Source: Bacteroidia bacterium | Lineage (GTDB): Bacteria; Bacteroidota; Bacteroidia; J057 | DNA: 64,000 bases | Direction of reading: 5' to 3' | Assembly (NCBI GenBank): GCA_022760475.1 | Contig: JALEFZ010000055.1 | Span: 62,001-126,000, forward strand | Shown: positions 17,658-26,852 of the stretch, in pieces | How the letters are laid out: every line of letters starts with the position of its first letter | How positions within the stretch are numbered: the stretch's first letter is position 1 | Notes under the pieces: generated by a model | The model's database searches: none | Told to the model about the DNA's origin: nothing | What the model saw: only the letters and a program-made list of their open reading frames with translations | Program-made: the position numbers and the translations under genes

Positions 17658-20600
17658 TTATTCAATAACCAATACTTTTTTCCAGTAAAGTTTCCCATCA
17701 GTCATTTCCACTCCTAAAGAATAAAGCCCTGGGGGTAAATCAGCCAGCTCGATTCTAATTTTTGATTCCGGAACCTCAAAAGCAGCCTTAAATACTTCTT
17801 TTCCTACTCCGTCATAAAAAGAAATGGATTTTAGGTTTCTTAATCCTTCTTCAACTTCTACCCAAATGACATCTTTTATAGGGTTGGGATGGATCGATAA
17901 CTTTCCTTCCAGATTACCTTCAAGTCCTACGGGGATGAAATTCAGGGGATCAGAAACCCTCGAACAACCATTGGCAAAAGTCACTTCCACCGTATAATCT
18001 CCTCCGATGGTTGGCATAATGCTTTGGCTGGTATCGTTGACGAGTGCCAGGCCATTAACAAACCACTGATAGGAAACTCCTACAGGATCGGCTGTGAGAC
18101 TTTGCTGATTTTCAATGATGCTCACCGCAGGAGCTTCATTGATTTGGACTTCTACCCCAGCACTTTCACAAGTAACTCCATAAACCATATGAACGACCAG
18201 GTGATCCAAACCACCCGAAACTTCTCCTGCCCCCGTCAATAGAGGCAGATACTCAGGACTATTTACCTGGACTGTATCTTCATTCCCCAAAGATCCACTC
18301 ACATTTCTACCCCAACCAAAAATCGAATTATCTTCCAATTGGACGAAGGATTGAAATTCTCCAGTAAACACCAACTGTCCTTTGGGTGCCGAAGACAACT
18401 CCACAGGTACGAATTGATCGCTGAGATTATCCAATCCTAGTTGTCCTTGATCATTGCCACCGCTTACATACAATTTCCCACTTTCTCCCAGGAATAAAGA
18501 ATGTACAGCACCTGCTGCAATATCAACTATGTTTTCTGGGAGCTTTATTTTTAATGGAATGAAGGAAGAACTCAGGGTATCCAGGCCCAACTGACCTCTG
18601 GAATTGCTTCCCCAGCCATAAACTTCTCCATTGGTAGTCAAGGCCAAACTGTGATTCTGCCCTGCTGCGACATCCTGAACATTGGACAGAGAAATCAACT
18701 GAGGTGTATTTTTATTCAAAATGCTGCTATCTCCCAACTGACCTTCAAGATTTTCTCCCCAAGTATAAAGCTGTCCCTGGTTGTCAATGGCCATGGAATG
18801 ATTTGCACCACTTTCGACCTGTTGAATGTTGGCAAGGGTTGGGATTTCAAATGGAAAGCTACTTACGGCATTGTTGCCAAGGCCGAGTTGACCTGCTCGG
18901 TTGTCGCCGAAGGCGAAGACCTTTCCTCCTTGGGTCAAAACGAGGCTGTGCAAGAAACCCGCTGAAACTTCTCTGGCGAGACTCAAACTGGGAACCTCCT
19001 GCGGAGCATTCCTGTCTATGAAACTTCCATCTCCCAGTTGGCCAAAACTATTGTCGCCCCAGGCGAAGACCTTACCGTCCAGCGTAGCAATCAGGCTGAA
19101 AGCCTGCCCAGCATCTACGTCCGTGACTATCTGATTTCCTGTCGCAGGCTCCAGCAACTCTCTATCCAGATTGCTGGTATCGCCCAACTGCCCCTGGGCA
19201 TTTTTTCCAACTGTCCATGCTTCTTCTTCTCCTCCCTGTACTGTCCCAATGGTGTACAATCCTGCTTCGACCACATCAAGTGAATCATCCCTTTCGCCGA
19301 TCAACTTTTCGCCATCCAAAAACCACTGTAATTGGCCTATTGCAGCAGTTTTTAATACCAATTCTTCACCTTCGCAAATTGCGATTGGCCCTCCAGGAGT
19401 GATGTCAGCGACTGGAATTACCCTGAAATATACTTCTTCATCTGCCCTTTGGACACAACCCGAAGCCAGATTGGTTCCGGCAAAGGTAGCTATGCTACCA
19501 TCCGAAATGTTATTGAGTGATAGACTTGAGTTGGAACTGCTGGCCCCCTGGCTCTGGCCATTGATGAAGAACTCATACGAATCAGCACCAGAAGCATCCA
19601 GGCTAACAGGATCTCCTTCACAGAGAAGGTTGCCAGGATTACTGACCAGCCCAAGATTCAGTTTTGTTACCTGGAAATTCAGGGAGACATTCGAGTTGGT
19701 AAAGCATTCCCCAAAAGCACCTCTGGCAGAAATAATGTCTCCATTTTCCAATTCTGTAAGCCTTATAGAATTATTGGAATCAGGGCCGGAAATACTGAAA
19801 CCATTTTGGAAAAACTCATAAATGGATGCACCATTAGCCGTAACTGTGATGGTATCCTGAAAACAAATAGAAAGAGAAGGATCTGAACTTTGGAGACCTA
19901 CCTGGGTTGGAAAATCATTTACAATTACCTGAAAAGAAGTATCCCCAGGAACCATACAGTCATTGTTGATCCCCAAAACGGAAATCACTTGTCCATTGCT
20001 CAAGGATGGAAAAGTAAAGCCTGGATCAGTAGAAGCTGGTCCCTGGGCTAGCCCATTTATCAAGAATTGATATTGGGGAGCGCCTGAGCCAAGTACAGAT
20101 AAGCTGTCTCCCACACAAATCTCTGCATCACCAACAATACCCAAACTTGGATTTGGCCTTGCGTCTACAAAGTAGCTGAAACTGGTATCCGCACTTGCCT
20201 CACACACGCCCAAGGAACCTACCACCGTAACGGTTTGATTGGCTCCCAGCGAATCTGTCGCATAACTTGCCAATGGTCCAGGTCCCTGCGCAGAAATGCC
20301 GTTCACAAAAAATTCATAGCTTGACGCTCCATTGGCGGTGAAAGTCAAAGTGTCCCCCTCACAAAGTCGGTCGTTCAAGTCATCACTCACAAATCCAACC
20401 ACTGGACTGGGCAGGACTGTAAAATTATAAATACCACTCGTATCTGGACAATTTTGGGTGGAATAGCCAATCAACTGAACACTCTGGCCATTTTGCAGGG
20501 AATCTGTTTGGTAAATGTTATTCAATGAAGGGGCGGCCAGGCTTTGGCCATCCAGGAGGAATTCATAGGTAGCCGCTCCAGAACCCGTCAGGCTTACGCT

Positions 20601-23600
20601 GGTTCCTGAACAAATACTGGTATCGGGATCGCTGCTTAAGAGGTTTACCTGGGGGGCAGGATTCACAGTCAGAGAAATGCTATTGGGCGCATCCGCCTGA
20701 CAATTGCCTAGGTATCCCCTCACCATCACCACTTGTTGGTTTTGTAGGCTATCGGTTGTATAAGTAGGGCTTGAAGTCGGGGCTCCAAGAGAAATTCCAT
20801 CCAGGAAAAACTCGTAAGTCCCAGCACCTGAACTGGTAAAAGTAAGCAATTCGCCTTCACATATATTCAAGTCAGGGTCTGAAACAGCCAGACTTACTAC
20901 GGGAACCGGATCAATGTTAAAAGTCAATGCATTCGAAGAGGTATCAGAACACCCATTTAGCAATCCAACTGCCCTGACAAGCTGTCCATTTTGTAAATTG
21001 GGGAATACAATTGAATCAACCGCAGTAGAAGGTCCCTGAGGAAAACCATCGAGTAAAAATTGATAGGTAGCAGCTCCATTTGCAAATACCTTCACAGTAT
21101 CGCCTTCACATAAATTTTGGCCACTTTGGCTGCTGGAGATCACAACATTTGGCAATGGATTTACCTGCACCTGAATGCTGTCTGTACTGATTCCCTCACA
21201 TCCATCTGTGTATCCTTTCAGGGTGATTATCGGATTTCCCGGGGGAAGGTTGAGCCCTATTTGCCCGAAAATACTGGGTGCTCCTTGCGATACCCCATTT
21301 ACAAAATACTCATAGGAGTTGGCACCCACCCCTGCAAAGTTTACAGTCTCTCCTTCACAAAAGACATTCCCACTGCTTACCTTAAACAAGCTCACGACAG
21401 GTAAAGGCTTTATGACAAAATCCAGTTGTTGGGGAGCGTTAGCCGTACACCCCATAGTATTTCCAGCTACAGTAATGACATCTCCTGTCTGCAAATTGGT
21501 TAGAGTCAAGGTATTGGATGGCGAGAAGCCTCCCAAAGCGATTCCGTTCTGGAAGAATTGGTAGGAAGTAGCCCCTGAAGCAATAAACAGGATAGGATCT
21601 CCTGCGCAGACACTATCGGGAGAAGTTGTGGACAAGCCGACGATTGGCAGGTCGATTACTTCAAAATCAAAGACAGCCGAGGTATCAGCACAGTCTCCCA
21701 AAAAGCCGATCACCTGCACCCTGTCCCCATCATTCAATGTATCAGTTACATAGGTATTGTTGCCTGAAATCGAGCCAATTGTCTGTCCATTTAGCATAAA
21801 TTGATAGGCACTCGCACCTGAAGCGATGAAGCTCACCTGATCACCCCGACAGATACTCGTATCAGGATCGGTGCTGCTTATCAGGGTATTAGGCGTAGGG
21901 TTTACCGTAAATGGTAGGAAGTTAAACACATTGGTACAGCCCTGAGAAGTCCCTTCCACAGAGACTACTCCATTATTCTGAATGGATGTAGTAGTAAAGA
22001 TATTGATGGGACTCAATGCTTGCTGAGAAACCCCATCAATGAAGAACTCATAGCTGGTGGCTCCACTTGCGTTGAACCTTACAGGCTCTCCTTCACAAAT
22101 GATCCTGTCCAGATCGCTGCTCACCATTCCAATACTTGGCAATGGCAATATATTCAGTGCCACACTATCATTGCTAAGTGCCCTGCACCTCGTGCTTAAG
22201 TCCTGGCCTTCAACCTTGATGACCTGGCCTGGCGACAGGGAAGTAGTCAAAAATGTGCTGTCAGTTGAAGGAAAGTTTTGTGATAAGGTATCAATGAACC
22301 ACTCATAAAGATCCGCCCCATCGGCAAGCACAAGGATCGAATCGCCTGCACAAACTGTATTTGAGCTTCCGGTATAGGTCAATTGAATGTTGGGTCCAGG
22401 AATAACCTTGTACGTAGTTGTATCGCTACTCGCAAGGCAACCAGACACAATCGCCGTTGCATAAACCTGATCTCCGTCCTGAATCAGGGCTGTTGTAATT
22501 TCATTAGCGGTACCTGTGCTTATGATGTTGCCATTGATATAAAATGTATAATCTGTAAGGGTCGTATCGGCTATTCGAAGGGTAACAGATTCTCCTTGAC
22601 AAAACTCGAAATCCGGTTCACTGGTAGCCAGATTAATGGTAGGCTCCCTTACCTCGAGGGTATCCTTAAAGGTATCTGAACATCCATTGGTAAATGTACT
22701 TTGTAGGGTAACAGGGTAATCTCCACCTTCGCTATACTTATGTCTAGGATTGGCTAGGAAAGAAGAATCTCCATCTCCAAAATCCCAAATGAAACTCAAA
22801 TCGTTGGCATTTCCACTAAATGCCGTAGAAGTTGAAGTAAAACTTGCCGAGTCTTCCACACAAATACTCCCCAAAGCAGGAAATGAAGCTGTAGTAGCAG
22901 GCGTTGCACTAAAATTAAAACCCTGGTTCTGCCCTTCATCGGTACTGAAGAAAACCAATTCATTGGCTACGCCAGCACCTCTGTTCAAGTTTACCGCCTG
23001 AATATTCATACATTCCCCATCAAATTGAGAGCCTGTAGCAAGGGTAATTCCACTGCTAACTGTGGGTAGAAATGAAGCCAGAGAAATGCTGTCTTCACAG
23101 GTTCCCACAGCCCTGAAGTTCCCGTTGACTGTCTGTGTCCCTCCGACGGGAAGTACGACATCTGAACCTGCAGCCAGGGTCAGGTTATTGAAGGTATTAT
23201 TTGCATTTACCTGGGTATTGCTGCCCTCGGTGGGTAAGAGGGTTAAGTTGTGATAGGTCTCTCCATTCCCATAGAAAAAGGTCTGACTCTTAAATCCTCC
23301 CAAGAAGATCTCTGATGTCCCGGCATCAAAGGTCAAACCTGAAACCACGTCCAGGATAAACCAACTAAAAAACATCTCTATCCTTGAAGCTCCTAATCGA
23401 ATTACCTTTGGCTCCAATGTAGCCAGGAAGAAGGTCCCAGCCTGAATATCATTGTCGCCTGTAAGGAAGGTGCCTCTTGTAATCACAATACTAGAAAGGG
23501 TATCCAGTATAAGATTTCCGACAAGTTCGAGCGTATCGGTATTGTTCTCTGCCAAAAGAGAAATGCTGGTATTCAGGCTTAGGTTTTGGGTTTGAAAAAT

Positions 23601-26093
23601 GGATCGGCCGCTATTTGGGCGGAAGGTCATCTGTGTTGCCAAGCCTAATTTATCCCAGTTCATATTCGGACTAAGGCTCACATTTCCAGAAGGATAGAGG
23701 TCTCGGATTTGGAAAAAAGTGGGGCTTAGGTTAGCAGCAGACCAATCCATGTCATTGAAAAAGGCAGTGATGTCTCCAAAAACGGTATCTGTAGCAGCAA
23801 CAAATGAATTACCATCGAAGATTACATTATCCCCGATTCCTGGGATACATATCCCTGCAGTTCCTCCAGAGGTCGTAGACCAATTTGCAGGATCTGACCA
23901 ATTCCCCTGGCCTCCAATCCAGTAGAAATCTCCCCCACCAGCTGCCCCCGTAATGGTCCAACCGTCTGTCTCGTTGAAGCCCTCGCTATTAGTCGCGGTA
24001 TAAGTAACACCACCAGTTGTATCTGCGATCAACTGAGTGATGTAGGCATTGTTGATGTTAACTGCTGGAAAACCTTGTTTTTGAAGCGTGGCCGCCAGGG
24101 TTCCTGGTGAGACAGATTGCAGAAAAACAGGGGCATCACAACTGCCATTTGCAACAATGGAATCAACAAGCTGCGTGGTATAATTTTCAATAGCCAAAGT
24201 AGCTCCCGGATCTATCGAGATCAGGCTGAATTGATTGCTTCCCAAAAGTTCGGTGAAGCTGTTTTGCAGGATCAAAGCCCCATACTGAAGGCTGTCTCCT
24301 TCGAATACGACTCCTTTTTGGCTGGGGTCAGTAAGCGTAAAGGAAGTCCCGCTTACGTCTATGTTTCCAATAATGGTGCTCCTTGTTCGCCAAACAGTAT
24401 CGGCTCCCGTCAGCAAAATTTCTGAACCTGTTAATGTAAGTGTTCCTGCTGTTAAAGCTCGATCAATTCGCTCAGCACGGAGATATCGACTATTAGAAAC
24501 AACATTACCTGATTCAATATTTATAGACCTTTCTCCTATCAGGCTATCCTGTAAGGTGTAAGTAGATCCCAGGAAGAATATTTCACCTGGAATACTCAAT
24601 TGGGCAGTTCGGATATCCCCCAAACCAGTGAATCTCAGATTACCTGAAAAACTAAAGTTTAGCAAAGCTGATAGGGTCAAAGATCCAGATACATCCAATC
24701 TTTCAGCAGGCCCTATCAAGCTGGCATTTTCATCCATGCCTGACCAATCCATATCGGCACAGTAGCCATTTTTATCCAGATTTACGCTTTGCCCAGGAAT
24801 TGAAAAAGAATTGGCATCAAAAACTACATTGTCCAGCGGTCCGGGTATACAACCATTAGAAGTACCCCCTGAAGTGCTTGCCCAGTGGGTAGGATCGGTC
24901 CAATCTCCTGCATCATTGATCCAGTAGTAAGTGCTGGTGCTTGTGGGTGCCGTAATGTTCCAGGCTCCTGTTACATTGCCATCATCAAGGGATTGGGTAA
25001 GGCTAATGGCATTGCCATCAAGCTTGAGGTCTTGAATCCTGACAAAGCTCAGTGTAGATCCAGCTCCATTTGCCCTTATATATCCTTGCGTCCCGGCGAT
25101 AGTCGATCCCAGCTCGATATAGTTGCCACAACTTCCACTTCCAGAAATAGAATTGACATTCAGATAGGCCTCCATATTTGGGACCAGTTTCAAGTCAGTC
25201 CCCGCAGCTAAATTCAAAGATTGGATATCGGCTCCGTTCTCAACCACAACTGTAGTTGAGGGGAGAAAAACCTCTCCAAGGCTTCCGTTGACGCTGTCTG
25301 ATTTAAAAAATAAAGTGTCATTTCCGGTGTAAGTGAAGGTCAGTTCTATCTGATCCGCTGTCAGGTTAGTCGCATCTCCCCCTACTTGCCAGGCTGTACC
25401 AGCCCCTGAAATCCTGATGATGGCATTGTCGAGGTCAAGACTCCTTTGCAATGAAAATGAAACACCAGATGAAATTGTTGAGTCTACTGGATCTTCTACC
25501 CGAAATGTGAGAGCAAAAATACTATCTCCAAAAAATTCCAGGCTACCTTGTTGGAAAAAGATGTCCCTGCTGGTTTTAAAATCATCCTGTAGCTGCCATA
25601 GACCCTGCCCATTAAACACACATTCATTGTTCAAAGTAAGCCCAAATAGGTAAATATTCGCGGTATCCAGGTTGGTAGCTGCCGTATCTGTGGTAGCTCC
25701 ATTAGCAAAAAGTAGTAATCCAGCATATCCCCAATTTAGGGAATTGTTAAGTATAAAATCATCCTGTACATTTAGGGTATCTCCTGACAAGCCTGTAAAA
25801 GAAGGGGAAAAGCCCACTCCAGTGAAGTCAATGGACAAACACTCAGCATAGCTTGTGTCTACCATTACAACCTGAGCAGGGGCTGTGAAGGAATTTCCAT
25901 CAAAGAAAACCCTATCGGCAGGGCCAGGGATGGAATCGTGGAAGGTAGTTCCCCCTGAAGTCGTTGCCCAGTGGCTGGAAAAATCAGTCCAGTTTCCACT
26001 GCCATTTACCCAGAAGAAATCTGCCGCCAAGCTACTATTGAGAGTTATGACCTGACAGAGGAGAATCGTGAAAAAGAATTGGATAGCTTTCAT
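17658..26093 (-). CDS. Giant T9SS type A surface protein with PKD, Ig-like repeats and RCC1 propeller
   Basis: This is a 2811-residue exported protein. It has a signal peptide (1-23) and three long beta-rich modules starting near residues 24, 388 and 719, each opening with a FWV/YWI..G(N/D)W(T/S)D...W..TSGGT motif and a PG..D.V(V/F)FD(G/A)NSF motif. A PKD domain (about 1068-1148, IWDFGDGDSS) follows, then about 13 full Ig-like repeats of about 83 residues (1148-2230). A 14th repeat is interrupted by a seven-bladed RCC1 propeller (about 2285-2635). A last Ig-like repeat and a type A sorting domain (about 2725-2811, HPNPIKDVIWVEV) close the protein. No hydrolase motif is seen; adhesion or ligand display at the cell surface is the likely role. 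It is convergent with the 99-residue gene and divergent from the SprB-like locus. Confidence 0.93.
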   Translation of the reverse strand: MKAIQFFFTILLCQVITLNSSLAADFFWVNGSGNWTDFSSHWATTSGGTTFHDSIPGPADRVFFDGNSFTAPAQVVMVDTSYAECLSIDFTGVGFSPSFTGLSGDTLNVQDDFILNNSLNWGYAGLLLFANGATTDTAATNLDTANIYLFGLTLNNECVFNGQGLWQLQDDFKTSRDIFFQQGSLEFFGDSIFALTFRVEDPVDSTISSGVSFSLQRSLDLDNAIIRISGAGTAWQVGGDATNLTADQIELTFTYTGNDTLFFKSDSVNGSLGEVFLPSTTVVVENGADIQSLNLAAGTDLKLVPNMEAYLNVNSISGSGSCGNYIELGSTIAGTQGYIRANGAGSTLSFVRIQDLKLDGNAISLTQSLDDGNVTGAWNITAPTSTSTYYWINDAGDWTDPTHWASTSGGTSNGCIPGPLDNVVFDANSFSIPGQSVNLDKNGYCADMDWSGMDENASLIGPAERLDVSGSLTLSALLNFSFSGNLRFTGLGDIRTAQLSIPGEIFFLGSTYTLQDSLIGERSINIESGNVVSNSRYLRAERIDRALTAGTLTLTGSEILLTGADTVWRTRSTIIGNIDVSGTSFTLTDPSQKGVVFEGDSLQYGALILQNSFTELLGSNQFSLISIDPGATLAIENYTTQLVDSIVANGSCDAPVFLQSVSPGTLAATLQKQGFPAVNINNAYITQLIADTTGGVTYTATNSEGFNETDGWTITGAAGGGDFYWIGGQGNWSDPANWSTTSGGTAGICIPGIGDNVIFDGNSFVAATDTVFGDITAFFNDMDWSAANLSPTFFQIRDLYPSGNVSLSPNMNWDKLGLATQMTFRPNSGRSIFQTQNLSLNTSISLLAENNTDTLELVGNLILDTLSSIVITRGTFLTGDNDIQAGTFFLATLEPKVIRLGASRIEMFFSWFILDVVSGLTFDAGTSEIFLGGFKSQTFFYGNGETYHNLTLLPTEGSNTQVNANNTFNNLTLAAGSDVVLPVGGTQTVNGNFRAVGTCEDSISLASFLPTVSSGITLATGSQFDGECMNIQAVNLNRGAGVANELVFFSTDEGQNQGFNFSATPATTASFPALGSICVEDSASFTSTSTAFSGNANDLSFIWDFGDGDSSFLANPRHKYSEGGDYPVTLQSTFTNGCSDTFKDTLEVREPTINLATSEPDFEFCQGESVTLRIADTTLTDYTFYINGNIISTGTANEITTALIQDGDQVYATAIVSGCLASSDTTTYKVIPGPNIQLTYTGSSNTVCAGDSILVLADGADLYEWFIDTLSQNFPSTDSTFLTTSLSPGQVIKVEGQDLSTRCRALSNDSVALNILPLPSIGMVSSDLDRIICEGEPVRFNASGATSYEFFIDGVSQQALSPINIFTTTSIQNNGVVSVEGTSQGCTNVFNFLPFTVNPTPNTLISSTDPDTSICRGDQVSFIASGASAYQFMLNGQTIGSISGNNTYVTDTLNDGDRVQVIGFLGDCADTSAVFDFEVIDLPIVGLSTTSPDSVCAGDPILFIASGATSYQFFQNGIALGGFSPSNTLTLTNLQTGDVITVAGNTMGCTANAPQQLDFVIKPLPVVSLFKVSSGNVFCEGETVNFAGVGANSYEYFVNGVSQGAPSIFGQIGLNLPPGNPIITLKGYTDGCEGISTDSIQVQVNPLPNVVISSSQSGQNLCEGDTVKVFANGAATYQFLLDGFPQGPSTAVDSIVFPNLQNGQLVRAVGLLNGCSDTSSNALTFNIDPVPVVSLAVSDPDLNICEGELLTFTSSGAGTYEFFLDGISLGAPTSSPTYTTDSLQNQQVVMVRGYLGNCQADAPNSISLTVNPAPQVNLLSSDPDTSICSGTSVSLTGSGAATYEFLLDGQSLAAPSLNNIYQTDSLQNGQSVQLIGYSTQNCPDTSGIYNFTVLPSPVVGFVSDDLNDRLCEGDTLTFTANGASSYEFFVNGISAQGPGPLASYATDSLGANQTVTVVGSLGVCEASADTSFSYFVDARPNPSLGIVGDAEICVGDSLSVLGSGAPQYQFLINGLAQGPASTDPGFTFPSLSNGQVISVLGINNDCMVPGDTSFQVIVNDFPTQVGLQSSDPSLSICFQDTITVTANGASIYEFFQNGFSISGPDSNNSIRLTELENGDIISARGAFGECFTNSNVSLNFQVTKLNLGLVSNPGNLLCEGDPVSLDASGADSYEFFINGQSQGASSSNSSLSLNNISDGSIATFAGTNLASGCVQRADEEVYFRVIPVADITPGGPIAICEGEELVLKTAAIGQLQWFLDGEKLIGERDDSLDVVEAGLYTIGTVQGGEEEAWTVGKNAQGQLGDTSNLDRELLEPATGNQIVTDVDAGQAFSLIATLDGKVFAWGDNSFGQLGDGSFIDRNAPQEVPSLSLAREVSAGFLHSLVLTQGGKVFAFGDNRAGQLGLGNNAVSSFPFEIPTLANIQQVESGANHSMAIDNQGQLYTWGENLEGQLGDSSILNKNTPQLISLSNVQDVAAGQNHSLALTTNGEVYGWGSNSRGQLGLDTLSSSFIPLKIKLPENIVDIAAGAVHSLFLGESGKLYVSGGNDQGQLGLDNLSDQFVPVELSSAPKGQLVFTGEFQSFVQLEDNSIFGWGRNVSGSLGNEDTVQVNSPEYLPLLTGAGEVSGGLDHLVVHMVYGVTCESAGVEVQINEAPAVSIIENQQSLTADPVGVSYQWFVNGLALVNDTSQSIMPTIGGDYTVEVTFANGCSRVSDPLNFIPVGLEGNLEGKLSIHPNPIKDVIWVEVEEGLRNLKSISFYDGVGKEVFKAAFEVPESKIRIELADLPPGLYSLGVEMTDGKLYWKKVLVIE
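18185..19235 (-). repeat. Seven RCC1 propeller repeats inside the giant surface protein
   Basis: Seven consecutive repeats each carry the RCC1 signature N..GQLG (NAQGQLG, NSFGQLG, NRAGQLG, NLEGQLG, NSRGQLG, NDQGQLG, NVSGSLG) preceded by VFAWGD-like strands and separated by AG..HSL motifs, about 50 residues apart. Seven is the number needed for one closed propeller. Confidence 0.9.
19240..22648 (-). repeat. Array of 13-14 Ig-like repeats of about 83 residues
   Basis: Each repeat has the order (D/S)..(I/L)C.G(D/E)...(F/L)..(S/N)GA..Y(E/Q)FF(L/V/I)(N/D)G, then S/T-rich, then L..GQ.V.V.G....C, ending V.P.P. Thirteen are complete; the 14th stops before its second cysteine where the RCC1 block begins. 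The two cysteines per repeat could form a disulfide. Confidence 0.88.
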
Positions 26094-26379
26094 TAGGGCT
26101 TTTTTGGGGTTAAAATGTAAGATTTTGAATGATTCCAGCTGTTTAAGAAACTGGAATTTGAAGAAAATGGGAATGGCAACCTCAACTAAATGAATAGATT
26201 TTCACTAGCCAAACAAGCAGAAAATTTATTTCTTAACTTTCAAAGCAAAATTCTCTATATATTAACTAGCCTTCAAATCGAAATTTCCTGTCATCAAAAT
26301 TGTCATTTTTTGGCATTAAAATTTTGATATTTCGGGAATTCTATGATCTAAACAATCGACTAACCAAAATCCCTATCCC

Positions 26380-26844
26380 ATGAAGTCCCAAATGCTTTTA
26401 TTAAGCTTTTTGCTATTGTTTGCCCATTCTTTTGCCCAAGAACCAAGAATGGTAGCCAAAACTAAGGCAAGCCTAACACCACCGGAACATTTTAAGGTAG
26501 CAGAACAGTTTTATGGGTTTATCCATGGAGAATCCTCTTCTACCATTTTAATTCAGGAATTGGAAGGCACATCTTATTTGCTCCTGAAGCAAGGCATGAC
26601 ACCCGAATATTTTGCTTCTCAGGGCTTTACTTATATCAGCGCTGAAGACATTATTACGACTTCCGGCCTAAAAGGCATCCTGTATAGAATGAGTTTCACT
26701 GTACAAGAAACGGAATTTGAACGCCTAATGCTATTCGCAGGAGATTACCATCAGACGTTTTGGCTCGTCGGCAATTATCCAAGCATGATCAAAGAGCAAA
26801 TGTTTGAAACCATGAAAAATAGCCTCCTTACCCTCAAGCCCTAA
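26380..26844 (+). CDS. Small exported protein heading the SprB-like locus
   Basis: This 154-residue protein has a signal peptide (about 1-19, ending HSFAQ). The mature part starts with a strand-rich TPPEHFKVAEQFYGFIHGESSSTILIQEL segment (not a contiguous motif of known function) and ends in a helix (MIKEQMFETMKNSLLTL). The pattern loosely recalls DcrB/PsbP-like folds, which share a 'processing into strand pair, C-terminal helix' order, but I cannot assign it. It ends only 8 bp before the first SprB-repeat gene, so it is co-transcribed and may act as a periplasmic helper for that secretion cassette (inference). Confidence 0.6.
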   Translation: MKSQMLLLSFLLLFAHSFAQEPRMVAKTKASLTPPEHFKVAEQFYGFIHGESSSTILIQELEGTSYLLLKQGMTPEYFASQGFTYISAEDIITTSGLKGILYRMSFTVQETEFERLMLFAGDYHQTFWLVGNYPSMIKEQMFETMKNSLLTLKP

Positions 26845-26852
26845 CGACTGCG

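Noticed and set aside
18024..25653. Many plus-strand frames of 60-216 codons opposite the giant surface gene
   Set aside because: They are antisense shadows of a repeat-rich gene, share no domain, and lack start signals.
17658..26093. Giant protein as a possible toxin (Rhs or polymorphic toxin)
   Set aside because: There are no YD repeats, no variable toxin tip and no immunity gene; the C-terminus is a normal T9SS type A sorting domain.
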